Shown here one piece after another: positions 1 through 7,057 of a DNA stretch of 25,510 bases (its first letter is position 1; each line of letters opens with the position of its first letter). The position numbers and the translations under genes were made by a program. The notes under the pieces are model-generated. The model had not been told where the DNA came from. It did no database searches and saw only the letters and a program-made list of their open reading frames with translations. The stretch comes from a virus. The DNA lies in the IMG/VR virus record IMGVR_UViG_3300040801_006120, positions 1-25,510 of that record. One strand, 5' to 3'.

Positions 1-1389
1 ATGTCCCGCACGAAGTCAAAACCCGCATGGCAAAATCTCACATGGCACGCTGCTCGAGGGCAGTGGAAGAAATACCGCAAAGGATCAACGTACTACCTAG
101 GCGACAGCGGGGTCAAGCGAACCCGCAAGACCCACGATCAAGCGCTGGCAGAATGGAAGCGCAAGGAAGCGGAGCTGATCGCCACGGCCACCGACACCGC
201 CGAGGCTGATCGGCGGGCCACCCTGCGGCAAACCCACCCCGCCACCTATCAAGCCGCCGCCCTAAGCCGCGGCGAGATCATCCCCGAAGTCGATGTCGTC
301 AGCGGCGACCCCACCAACGAGATCGGCCGACTGCTGGCCCGAGCCGCGGCGCTATCGGCAGGGGTCGCCGATGAACCCGACTTCGCCGTGGGTATCGACG
401 ACCAGCCCCAGGCCCAGACCATCGGCCACGCCATCGACGCCTACCTCAACTTCTTCCGTACCCAGGTCGAGGCCGGCCAACGCACCCGCAGCCGGTACGA
501 ACCCCTGCGGGTCCACCTCGAAAAGTTCCGAACATGGACCCCGCCCACCAGCCCCGCCGAGGCCGGCAAACTGAACACCTCGTCCATCTCCGCCAGCCTG
601 CTGACCGCATGGCACGCCCACCTGATCCAACAGATGGCCGACGGCGAGGCCAAGGCCAGCTACGCCCATGACCAACTGGGCACCATCAAACAGTTCGTCA
701 GATGGGCATGGGAAAACGAACTATGCGACATGCCGCGGAACCTGGGCAGCAAGTCGCTAAGCATCCCCATCCCCAGCCGCAAACCGAAGCACCTGACCAC
801 CGAAGACATCCAGCGGATTCTGGCCGCGGCCACCGACCGCACCCGCCTGCTCATCCAGCTCATGCTAAACACCGGCGCGACCGCAAAAGACCTTTCGGAC
901 CTCGCCCCCGATGAACTGGATATCAAGGCCGGCCGCATCACCCGCCAGAGGAGCAAGACCCGGCGACACGGCGACAACGTCCCGACGGTCAGCTACACAA
1001 TCTGGCCCAGCACTATCAAGCTGCTGAAAAAGTACCGCGAGAAATCCGGCGACCGGGTGCTGCTGACCGCCAAGGGCCAACCGCTGGTCCGCGACTGGAT
1101 TAGAGACGACGGTCAGGTCGGCAAGGTGGACAGCGTCCGGCTCGCTTTCGGCCGGGCAGTGAAGGCCGCGAACAAAAGCGGGGCGGAGGCCGAGATCAAA
1201 GCGACAGTCAAGATGCTGCGTGCCACCGCGGCCAACATGCTGGAACAGCACCCCGACCATCAAGCCATCACTTCGCTGTTCTTGGCCCACTCGCCCCGAA
1301 GCATCAAGGAAAAACACTATGTCGCGGCCAACCAGCAACAACTGGACGCCGCGGTCAAATGGCTAGGCGAGTACCTCGAATTGGCGTAA
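1..1389 (+). CDS. Tyrosine recombinase / phage integrase (atypical catalytic set)
   Basis: 462 aa, complete from an ATG at the window edge to TAA. It is the expected enzyme for site-specific integration and excision of the prophage. The N-terminus (about residues 15-60) is basic and Arm-type-like. Residues about 135-250 look like a SAM-like core-binding domain and 265-460 like the catalytic domain. The C-terminal signature is clear: an Arg in the LRATAAN segment (R407), H430 in AHSPRS and the nucleophile candidate Y440 in KHYVA, with K319 (RSKT) as the beta-hairpin Lys. In the first box the sequence is NTGATAKDL, so T294 stands where most family members have the first catalytic Arg. K404 stands where a His is usual in box II. 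The family call is firm. Activity is uncertain because of these substitutions, though a divergent lineage may use other residues. The neighbouring repeats at 1394-1494 could be its arm sites. Confidence 0.9.
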   Translation: MSRTKSKPAWQNLTWHAARGQWKKYRKGSTYYLGDSGVKRTRKTHDQALAEWKRKEAELIATATDTAEADRRATLRQTHPATYQAAALSRGEIIPEVDVVSGDPTNEIGRLLARAAALSAGVADEPDFAVGIDDQPQAQTIGHAIDAYLNFFRTQVEAGQRTRSRYEPLRVHLEKFRTWTPPTSPAEAGKLNTSSISASLLTAWHAHLIQQMADGEAKASYAHDQLGTIKQFVRWAWENELCDMPRNLGSKSLSIPIPSRKPKHLTTEDIQRILAAATDRTRLLIQLMLNTGATAKDLSDLAPDELDIKAGRITRQRSKTRRHGDNVPTVSYTIWPSTIKLLKKYREKSGDRVLLTAKGQPLVRDWIRDDGQVGKVDSVRLAFGRAVKAANKSGAEAEIKATVKMLRATAANMLEQHPDHQAITSLFLAHSPRSIKEKHYVAANQQQLDAAVKWLGEYLELA

Positions 1390-1530
1390 TCGGGCAATGT
1401 TCCGACATTACATTCAGGGTTTATACAGGTCGCAATGTCTAAAGATCGCACATTACAAAATCGAATGCCAGCGGCAGTAAAATAGCAACATTACTACAAT
1501 GCAAGTGTCTGTAAAATATACGCTTACAGC
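1390..1530. promoter_or_regulatory. AT-rich control region with five GYAATGT boxes
   Basis: This stretch after the integrase stop is much more AT-rich than the surrounding genes and holds no convincing ORF. The heptamer GYAATGT occurs at 1394-1400 (+), 1405-1411 (-), 1432-1438 (+), 1450-1456 (-) and 1488-1494 (-). Four of the copies form two inverted pairs with 4-nt and 11-nt spacers. Such clustering suggests binding sites for a phage protein (integrase arm sites, excisionase or a repressor). Which protein binds cannot be told from the sequence. Confidence 0.5.
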
Positions 1531-1559
1531 TTGACAGGCACGTTTGAACGGGCTATCAT
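1531..1559 (+). promoter_or_regulatory. Near-consensus sigma-70 promoter for the early genes
   Basis: TTGACA at 1531-1536 and TATCAT at 1554-1559 are separated by exactly 17 nt. Transcription would start near 1566 and give a leader of about 165 nt before the ATG at 1732. It is the best-matching promoter I see in the window and points into the early gene block. Confidence 0.65.
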
Positions 1560-1565
1560 CTTGAA

Positions 1566-1731
1566 AAGCCCTTGCGGTGGCCTCGCAACCGCAACTGCAG
1601 CCTTGGATACCCAACAGGCTGCACATGCCGGGGCGGGCTAAACCCCGCCTCCGCCTTTCACACAACATCAGCGAAAAGCAAAACGGCCACGTTGGCCGCA
1701 GCGCGATCGCTACGCCCGAAAGGAACGACTG
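1566..1731 (+). promoter_or_regulatory. Structured 5' leader of the early transcript
   Basis: There is no ORF of note between the predicted start site and the first gene. Two clear short stem-loops are visible: GGCGGG (1632-1637) with CCCGCC (1644-1649), and CGGCCA (1684-1689) with TGGCCG (1693-1698). A ribosome binding site AAAGGA lies at 1719-1724, seven bases before the ATG at 1732. No known riboswitch class is recognised. Confidence 0.35.
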
Positions 1732-2028
1732 ATGACGCCTCCTGAATCGATTGCCCACATTTTCGCCCGCAGTAATGACACCCGAGCAAAAATCTACGAC
1801 CTCCAGATGGTGCTGCTCCAAGTCGCCGCCATCCGAGCGAACTCAGGCGGGTACGGCCTGGATGAAGCAAACCAAGTTATGAGCATCGTCTCCGATCAAA
1901 ACCTGCCCAACGGGTTGGCAGAGTTCGTCGACCGGTGGCCTCAGGTGAAATCTGGCGAAGCCAGCAATACAGAATGGGCTGCCGGCGTCCATGATGCCGT
2001 AGTCGCCGAACTGCAGGCCGATTCATGA
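1732..2028 (+). CDS. Early protein of unknown function (98 aa)
   Basis: First gene after the candidate promoter, with AAAGGA seven bases ahead of the ATG. The product is small, soluble and slightly acidic, with a predicted helical first half (residues 15-55) and no signal peptide, membrane segment or Cys/His cluster. The stop overlaps the next start (ATGA), so the two genes are translationally coupled. I do not recognise a family. The position between integrase and the replication-like gene suggests an early accessory or regulatory role, which is inference only. Confidence 0.65.
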   Translation: MTPPESIAHIFARSNDTRAKIYDLQMVLLQVAAIRANSGGYGLDEANQVMSIVSDQNLPNGLAEFVDRWPQVKSGEASNTEWAAGVHDAVVAELQADS

Positions 2029-2324
2029 AGGCTCTTCCTCCCGCCCACCACCTCACCCGCGCCGCCGAGCATGAACACGCCGCCGCCCACCACCGCGAAC
2101 GCGCCCGGCGACTATGGGCCGACCTGCTGCCCGACCCCATCAGCCTGCAGGCCAAGCCTACCGCGGCGAAAACCCCGCACCAGTTCAAACTGGCCACGGC
2201 CAGGGCGCGGTACGCCGAGGCTCTCGCCCGGAAACTCGACGACATGGCCCGCCGTGAAGTTGACGCATGGGCCAAGGCCAAAGCCGGTCAAAGCCAAGAC
2301 GCGGACCCGACGACGAATGAGTAA
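2025..2324 (+). CDS. Early protein of unknown function (99 aa, helical)
   Basis: Starts inside the stop of the preceding gene (ATGA overlap). The protein is rich in Ala, His and Arg, with a His-rich N-terminal stretch (HHL..., EHEHAAAHH within residues 8-23). Two predicted amphipathic helices follow (about 15-35 and 60-90), ending in an acidic Thr/Asp tail. It has no recognised domain. A small nucleic-acid-binding or helical adaptor protein is possible but unproven. The gene is followed by the paired stem-loops at 2353-2437. Confidence 0.6.
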   Translation: MKALPPAHHLTRAAEHEHAAAHHRERARRLWADLLPDPISLQAKPTAAKTPHQFKLATARARYAEALARKLDDMARREVDAWAKAKAGQSQDADPTTNE

Positions 2325-2352
2325 GGCCTCGGGCCTGCGGCTGACTACCGCG

Positions 2353-2393
2353 ACCCCAGCGAAAACACAACCGATCTCAACCCTCGCTGGGGT
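2353..2393 (+). promoter_or_regulatory. Stem-loop with 10-bp perfect stem
   Basis: ACCCCAGCGA (2353-2362) pairs perfectly with TCGCTGGGGT (2384-2393) across a 21-nt loop. It lies just upstream of the terminator hairpin at 2405-2437, so the two could form a regulated leader or a processed small RNA. Confidence 0.4.
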
Positions 2394-2404
2394 TTAGAAG
2401 AAGC

Positions 2405-2437
2405 CCCCCGGGATTAGTCACCCGGGGGCACTTTTTT
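2405..2437 (+). terminator. Rho-independent terminator upstream of the replication-like gene
   Basis: CCCCCGGG (2405-2412) pairs with CCCGGGGG (2421-2428) across an 8-nt loop, followed after three bases by six T (2432-2437). The next gene starts only nine bases after the T tract. Readthrough or a separate promoter would therefore be needed, and transcriptional attenuation is an alternative to simple termination. Confidence 0.65.
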
Positions 2438-2446
2438 AGGTAGACC

Positions 2447-3802
2447 ATGACCCAACATCCCAGCACACCAGCAGAGTCCTTCGCCGCTTCCAACGCCAAC
2501 GAACACGGCGTCTATATCGCCATGCCGCACTGGCTCCGACGCAGCGCCTTCTACCGCGGCAAAACCTACAAAGGCCGCCGCGTCCTGTTTGATCTCGTCT
2601 GGCGGGTAAACCGCCACAAGGGCGGCAGCGACCATCGGGTCAAATCCGGCGGCTATCAAGCTGGCCAATGCGTCGTGACTAGCGAACAGCTGGCGAAGGC
2701 CTGCGGGCTTGATCTTGAGTTCGCAACCATGGACGGAGCCACGAACGCCGTCAAAAAGATTCTCAAGTCCTGCCGCGATGCCGGCATGATCGACACGCAG
2801 CCGCTGCGGAACCAGAGCCAGGGCAAAATCATCACGCAAGGTACGTTCGTGTCGCTCATCGACTGGACCGCCTACGACCGCCCCGATGACTACATCTCCT
2901 CGGGCGAAGCGCACAGCCTCCCCAACACCTGCTTAAAGCCCTGGAGCAATCAGCTCGAAACGCAAAGTTTCACATGGTTCCCATCATGGCTGCGCGACAA
3001 CGCCCTAGGCATGGGATGCCGCGAGCAGCAGCTGGTCCTAACGATGATGTGGATGGCAGGCGAGGAAGGCGGGTACGAAGCTGATGTGAAACGACTGGCG
3101 GCCGAATCAGGAGTGCCAGTCGCCGAGATCGCCGACGCGATGTCGGAAATCAGCGAGCACCACATCTTCGACACCACCCACGACGAACGGCTTGGCGTTT
3201 ACGAATGGCAGCTCCTGGACGCCCATCTCTATGGCCCCGCGAACGACCAAGGCGCGGAGCTTCGCGGCGAAGTTTACGAGCTGGCTTCTACAGCTCATTA
3301 CGCCGAGCCAGACCCGAAAGCCACGGCCAACCTGATGGCACTACGGGATGGCACCCCGGATGGCACCACGGATGGCACCACGGGTAGCACTACGGATGGC
3401 ACTGCAGATGGCACCCCGGATGGCACCAGTATAAATACCAACGGTAAAACCGACATGCGCACCAACAGAACACCGACGGACACCTACGGCACACCAACCC
3501 AACAACCAACCCGAAGGAGCGAGGGGCCAGCCCAAGGGCTGACCCCGTCGCCTTTGTCGCCTGCCGGCGTTGGTTCCAGATCGACGCCCACGGCACCTAG
3601 CACAATCGACTTCGAGCAGCAGGCCAAAGCCCAAAGCGAACCGTCGGTCCCCCCCGTCGCATTCCCCACGCCGCAAGCGCGGCCAACGACCACGCCGCCC
3701 GAGGATGTCGATGAGGCGGCAGCCGCCCAGCAGATGCTGGCCGAGCAGGACGCCCAGCAGCGAGCCGCCGAAGCCCGCCTCGAAGAATGGCCGGACGGCT
3801 GA
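2447..3802 (+). CDS. Tandem winged-helix protein, probable phage replication initiator
   Basis: 451 aa. Residues about 20-150 form a winged-helix unit of the kind seen in phage replication organiser proteins: a CVVTSEQLAKACGL helix-turn segment, a recognition helix near NAVKKILKSCRDAGMI, and a wing strand near GKIITQGTFVSLIDW. A second winged-helix-like unit spans about 175-270 (VKRLAAESGVPVAEIADAM). Residues 301-328 are a low-complexity DGTx repeat, encoded by 12-bp direct repeats. The rest (330-451) is Pro/Gln/Ala-rich and probably disordered. The architecture recalls lambda O, with DNA-binding N-terminus and origin repeats inside the gene. DNA-binding replication initiation is the preferred reading; a large transcription regulator is the alternative. 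Confidence 0.65.
   Translation: MTQHPSTPAESFAASNANEHGVYIAMPHWLRRSAFYRGKTYKGRRVLFDLVWRVNRHKGGSDHRVKSGGYQAGQCVVTSEQLAKACGLDLEFATMDGATNAVKKILKSCRDAGMIDTQPLRNQSQGKIITQGTFVSLIDWTAYDRPDDYISSGEAHSLPNTCLKPWSNQLETQSFTWFPSWLRDNALGMGCREQQLVLTMMWMAGEEGGYEADVKRLAAESGVPVAEIADAMSEISEHHIFDTTHDERLGVYEWQLLDAHLYGPANDQGAELRGEVYELASTAHYAEPDPKATANLMALRDGTPDGTTDGTTGSTTDGTADGTPDGTSINTNGKTDMRTNRTPTDTYGTPTQQPTRRSEGPAQGLTPSPLSPAGVGSRSTPTAPSTIDFEQQAKAQSEPSVPPVAFPTPQARPTTTPPEDVDEAAAAQQMLAEQDAQQRAAEARLEEWPDG
3334..3430 (+). repeat. Array of 12-bp direct repeats (candidate origin iterons)
   Basis: Seven contiguous 12-bp units, consensus GATGGCACCMCG, run from 3347 to 3430. Units 4, 5 and 7 are the most diverged. An eighth copy, GATGGCACTACG (3334-3345), lies one base out of phase just before. 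An AT-rich patch containing TATAAATA follows at about 3430-3440. A repeat array plus AT-rich segment inside an initiator-like gene is what lambdoid origins look like. A simple tandem expansion encoding a DGTx linker is the alternative. Confidence 0.6.
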
Positions 3803-3853
3803 CTCCGGCAAACCCCCGCCGCCATACCCGACGATGGAGGGGGCTGGGGGATC

Positions 3854-4741
3854 ATGGCCACCGAACAACGAACATCCGAACGCATCGGCCCCGCCGCCGA
3901 ATCGCCCCGTGCTGCCGAACAGTTCCCCTATCGCCCGCGGCCGGGCCACCCAGAAGACGCCGAGGAAATCCGCGATGAGGCGGGCCGGGTCCTCGGCGGA
4001 ATCGGCCCGATGATCGCCATGCTGACCCGGCGGGTCTTCCCCAGCGCCCAGGACGCCGACCACGACGAATACGCAGCCCATGCCGCCGCCTACTTCGTCA
4101 CCAACGGCCTGCCCAAGTACGACGTGAGACGCGGGGCCAAGCTGACGACCTTCGCCTTCGCCGTTCTGTACCGCGACCTGCTCGGTCAAAAACGCAAGGC
4201 AGCCCGCCGGGCCGACCGCGAGCAATTCGACGCCGCCGACTTGGACGCGATCCCTACGCCTGACCCACGCCCCGACCTGGGCCGCAAGGCCGCGGCCATC
4301 GCCGAGGATGCAAGGGCAGCGGCAGGCCTAACCCGCAGGCAGGCCGAAGCCGTCGCCGCCAGCACCGGCACCCACCGCCCGCTATACGCCGTGGCCGCCG
4401 ACCTCGGCCTTGCCTCGCCCAGCTCGTTGTCAACCATCCGCCGGCGTGCCCGATGGCGTATCGAAGCGATAGACCCCGAAGACATCCAGCAAACGGTGCC
4501 ATCGCCGGACCCGATGAACTTTCAGCAACTGACCGGATGGACGCTGGCGGAGGCCCAGCAGAGAGAACCCGAGCTAATGCGTTTGCTTCCCGCTGCAGAG
4601 GCATCGACGTTGTCGCTGCTCATTGCGCAGTCGCACCTGACCGCACAGGACTGCGCCGAGCGAATCGGCGTAGACGCCCAGACCATGTCCGATACGTTCC
4701 AAAACATCAAAAGTATAGAAATATCTGACATCAGACCGTGA
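3854..4741 (+). CDS. Sigma-70-like (ECF-type) transcription factor
   Basis: 295 aa, ATG preceded by GGAGGGGG (3836-3843). Residues 53-115 resemble sigma region 2, with a characteristic GLPKYDVRRGAKLTTFAF segment (85-102) followed by a basic helix. Residues 158-206 resemble region 4, with the helix-turn-helix around AVAADLGLASPSSLSTIRRRAR. A further 75-residue tail contains another possible HTH (LTAQDCAERIGVDAQTMSD). It would bind host RNA polymerase core and direct it to phage promoters, plausibly the middle or late ones, though no such promoter set was identified. Region 2 is diverged, so an anti-sigma decoy or a DNA-binding protein derived from sigma remains possible. It is followed by a triple stem-loop region. 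Confidence 0.65.
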   Translation: MATEQRTSERIGPAAESPRAAEQFPYRPRPGHPEDAEEIRDEAGRVLGGIGPMIAMLTRRVFPSAQDADHDEYAAHAAAYFVTNGLPKYDVRRGAKLTTFAFAVLYRDLLGQKRKAARRADREQFDAADLDAIPTPDPRPDLGRKAAAIAEDARAAAGLTRRQAEAVAASTGTHRPLYAVAADLGLASPSSLSTIRRRARWRIEAIDPEDIQQTVPSPDPMNFQQLTGWTLAEAQQREPELMRLLPAAEASTLSLLIAQSHLTAQDCAERIGVDAQTMSDTFQNIKSIEISDIRP

Positions 4742-4757
4742 AGTCGGACCCGATTCT

Positions 4758-4793
4758 GCAGTATCAACACTGCCGGAAAGGGTAAAGCCGGCA
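4758..4793 (+). promoter_or_regulatory. Two consecutive short stem-loops
   Basis: GCAGT (4758-4762) pairs with ACTGC (4769-4773), and TGCCGG (4771-4776) pairs with CCGGCA (4788-4793). The two stems share three bases and are therefore mutually exclusive, as in a switching leader. They directly precede the terminator-like hairpin at 4803-4827. Confidence 0.3.
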
Positions 4794-4802
4794 CTCTTCG
4801 GT

Positions 4803-4833
4803 CCCCGTCGCCCAAAAGGCGGCGGGGGCTTTC
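4803..4833 (+). terminator. Terminator-like hairpin before the HNH gene
   Basis: CCCCGTCGCC (4803-4812) pairs with GGCGGCGGGG (4818-4827), with one G-U pair and a five-base loop. A short T run (TTT) begins two bases after the stem. The T tract is weak, so partial termination or transcript processing is as likely as full termination. Confidence 0.5.
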
Positions 4834-4839
4834 CTACCA

Positions 4840-5145
4840 ATGCCAAAACGCCCACCCGCCTACCGCCTGACCCCCGACGCCCCGAAGCGGCAACCACGAC
4901 CATCGGCCGCCGCCCGCGGCTACGGCCATCGCTGGCGGATCGCATCGCGGCAGTTCCTGACCGACAACCCGCTATGTCTGCACTGCAATGAAGCGGGCCG
5001 CACCACCGCCGCCCAGTGTGTCGATCATCGCGAGCCACACCGCGGCGACGCCGGGAAGTTCTGGGACCGGAACAACTGGCAGCCCCTATGCCACGCCTGT
5101 CACGCCATCAAAACCGGACAGGAACGGGCCGGGTCCAACCCATGA
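4840..5145 (+). CDS. HNH endonuclease
   Basis: 101 aa with a complete HNH signature: zinc-binding C46-x2-C49 and C84-x2-C87, the catalytic VDHREPH segment (D62, H63, H67), N78/N79 in the middle, and CHACHAIKT at the end. Small HNH proteins of this type lie near terminase genes in HK97-like phages and nick DNA to assist packaging. Here the terminase is about 5 kb downstream, separated by regulatory and methylation genes. The start lies just behind a terminator-like hairpin without a clear Shine-Dalgarno. The stop overlaps the next start (ATGA). Confidence 0.9.
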   Translation: MPKRPPAYRLTPDAPKRQPRPSAAARGYGHRWRIASRQFLTDNPLCLHCNEAGRTTAAQCVDHREPHRGDAGKFWDRNNWQPLCHACHAIKTGQERAGSNP

Positions 5146-5666
5146 AAAAACGGGCGCACAAGCTGACCTTCAAGCAACGCTATGGCATCGAGCCGCAAGT
5201 CGTCCGCCGGCTCTGGGTCGAAGAGTTCGAGCCGCGGCTAGGGCCCAGCTCCGCCCGCGTACTGATCGCCTGGGCTCGCCGCCCCCATGCAACCGCCAAA
5301 ATCATCGGGGACGAACTCGGCCTCTCGATCAACGCCGTAGCCGCCATCGCCCGCAGCACCCGCCGCCGCCTCGACGACATGAACCGTCGAAGTATGCGGC
5401 AGCAAACCCATAAGCCGGCGTTGCGAAAGATGGAACTGCTCGGGGCCGATCCGCAACTAATCCAACGTGTCGCGGATCAAATCACCCCCAGGCAACTCGA
5501 CTACCTCGCCGCGGCAATCGAGCAACCCGAAGCCAAGACCTGCGACATCGCAAAGTTCTTGCAGGTCAACCCCACCACTGCGTCCCACATGATCCAAAAG
5601 ATCGTGCCGGTAGTACGCCGTGTGAAAGCCACCCCATGCGCGAAAGAGGATGCCAGCTATGCCTGA
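5142..5666 (+). CDS. Two-HTH DNA-binding protein, probable regulator
   Basis: 174 aa. The start is the ATG overlapping the HNH stop; an upstream extension of the frame is open but runs through the HNH gene. Residues 45-77 form a helix-turn-helix resembling sigma region 4 or LuxR-type HTH (IIGDELGLSINAVAAI). Residues about 110-160 form a second one (CDIAKFLQVNPTTASHMI) preceded by an ITPRQLDYL helix. The N-terminus is basic. There is no cofactor or ligand domain. A late-gene activator is plausible from position, since it sits between early genes and the structural block. The target is unknown. Confidence 0.6.
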   Translation: MKKRAHKLTFKQRYGIEPQVVRRLWVEEFEPRLGPSSARVLIAWARRPHATAKIIGDELGLSINAVAAIARSTRRRLDDMNRRSMRQQTHKPALRKMELLGADPQLIQRVADQITPRQLDYLAAAIEQPEAKTCDIAKFLQVNPTTASHMIQKIVPVVRRVKATPCAKEDASYA

Positions 5667-5982
5667 CCCCGAAACCATCGCCGCCATCCGAGCCGTCGCC
5701 GCCCAGCAACAACGCGCCCCGCTGGTTCAGTTCCTTGACGGCCTGCACTCGCTGACCCGCCGGGCAACCAACACCCGGCCAACCGACTGGGCAGTCGCCA
5801 TCCGCCTGGGGCCGATGACCCTCTACCAGGCGCTGGAAGGCGGACCCGCAGCGTTCCGGCCGCTAACTGGACGATGCCAGATTGAGTACCGCCAACGCCG
5901 GTGGCTGCTCCCGCTGCTGCGGAGCCTACGCGGCAGGCTGCTGGGCCGATGGGCCGGGCGGGGCCGACACCCAGGACGCTGA
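5659..5982 (+). CDS. Unknown basic protein (107 aa)
   Basis: Overlaps the end of the preceding gene by eight bases. ATG 5659 is chosen over ATG 5650 because AAAGAGG (5643-5649) stands nine bases before it but directly touches the earlier ATG. The protein is Ala-rich at the start and strongly Arg-rich at the C-terminus (LRSLRGRLLGRWAGRGR). It has no membrane helix or recognised motif. The basic tail suggests nucleic-acid contact. I do not recognise the family. Confidence 0.5.
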   Translation: MPDPETIAAIRAVAAQQQRAPLVQFLDGLHSLTRRATNTRPTDWAVAIRLGPMTLYQALEGGPAAFRPLTGRCQIEYRQRRWLLPLLRSLRGRLLGRWAGRGRHPGR

Positions 5983-5985
5983 ATC

Positions 5986-6477
5986 ATGCCCAAAACGAAC
6001 ATCAAACATATGGAACGCAGCGAAGCCCTCGCCAGCCTGCTCACCATCGCCGGCGCAGTCGAACGGGTCTATGAACTGGTGCCCGACCACAGCCAGCACG
6101 ACCTGGAACCACTGCAGAACGACATCGCCGCCGCCTTCGATTCGATCCACAAGAACGCCGTCGTCACCATCGGAACAACCCAGACGGAGACCCCGGTTGA
6201 GTCCCTTACCGCAACGCTATGTCTGCTCGAAGAAATGACGGAAGCCGACCTCGTCTACCTGGAAGCCGAACGCTACGAAGGCTGCCTCGTAGCCCGCTGC
6301 TTCCGCGATGGCGTCATCGCCCGAGTCGCCATCGACCCCGACCGGCTGGAAGACGAACAACGACCGCTAGCCGCGGCACTGGCCACCACGGTGCTGGAAA
6401 GCTGGGCCGCCCAAACCGACATCGCCAAGAGCAAGGGGCCGGCGGGGGCCAGACCCAGAGCCACGAAGAAAGCCTGA
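5986..6477 (+). CDS. Unknown acidic protein (163 aa)
   Basis: Starts three bases after the preceding stop without a clear Shine-Dalgarno, so it is probably coupled to that gene. The middle section (about residues 75-125) alternates hydrophobic and charged residues consistent with a small alpha/beta domain. The last 15 residues are basic and Pro/Ala-rich. No catalytic signature, Cys cluster or membrane segment is seen. No family recognised. It stays in the block of small early/middle genes. Confidence 0.55.
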   Translation: MPKTNIKHMERSEALASLLTIAGAVERVYELVPDHSQHDLEPLQNDIAAAFDSIHKNAVVTIGTTQTETPVESLTATLCLLEEMTEADLVYLEAERYEGCLVARCFRDGVIARVAIDPDRLEDEQRPLAAALATTVLESWAAQTDIAKSKGPAGARPRATKKA

Positions 6478-6478
6478 T

Positions 6479-6958
6479 ATGACGACCACCGAACTACACA
6501 ACACCATGAAGCTGCTAGCCAAGCTGATCTACCTCAGCCAGATGCCAGCTGAACAAACGCTCAGCTATCGCAAAGCATCCAACGCCCTGGGCGACCAGCT
6601 ACTGGAAGGCACCGGCACCGCCACCGAGTTCAGCCTCGTAGATGACGTGCAGCTCCCCATCCACAACGCAGTCAAAACCCTGACCTCTGCCCTGAATGGC
6701 ATCCCCGGCCTCGCCAAAGCCGCAGCCGACCGCTACCTGCAGCAGATCATCGGGCCGCAGCTGGGCACCGCGGCCAATGCCAACCCGCAGCTCATCGTCG
6801 ACGCGCTGGCCCAGGCCCTGACCGACGACAACCAAACCGTCCAGGCCGGCGGCATCATCGCCACCTACATCAGCAGCACATACGACCGGCAGCTGCCCAC
6901 CGCGGCCGCCGGCAGCGAAACCATCAGCGACGACTGGGTCACAAACGAAGTCGTGTGA
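6479..6958 (+). CDS. Unknown mostly helical protein (159 aa)
   Basis: Starts one base after the preceding stop. It is predicted helical through residues 5-125, with long Ala/Leu/Gln stretches. An acidic tail ends in SDDWVTNEVV. There is no signal peptide or membrane segment. No family recognised. It is the last gene before a 99-nt gap containing a GC-rich stem-loop, so it probably ends a transcription unit. Confidence 0.55.
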   Translation: MTTTELHNTMKLLAKLIYLSQMPAEQTLSYRKASNALGDQLLEGTGTATEFSLVDDVQLPIHNAVKTLTSALNGIPGLAKAAADRYLQQIIGPQLGTAANANPQLIVDALAQALTDDNQTVQAGGIIATYISSTYDRQLPTAAAGSETISDDWVTNEVV

Positions 6959-6970
6959 CCGCAGGACCGG

Positions 6971-6997
6971 GGGGCCTCAAATTGTTGAAAAGGCCCC
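6971..6997 (+). promoter_or_regulatory. GC stem-loop between the early block and the methyltransferase genes
   Basis: GGGGCC (6971-6976) pairs with GGCCCC (6992-6997) across a 15-nt loop rich in A and T. No T tract follows, so it is not a standard intrinsic terminator. Transcript processing or factor-dependent termination is possible. Confidence 0.35.
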
Positions 6998-7057
6998 TCC
7001 ACAGAGACCCACACGCAGCACGGAACTTTTACCCGCGAAATTGGACAAGGGGGGGTG

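Noticed and set aside
3334-3430. CRISPR-like array
   Set aside because: Units are 12 bp, contiguous and without spacers, and they lie within a coding region.
3341-4225. 294-codon antisense frame covering the end of the replication-like gene and the start of the sigma-like gene
   Set aside because: Low-complexity Gly/Val/Ala product including the reverse of the DGT repeat; no ribosome site or motif.
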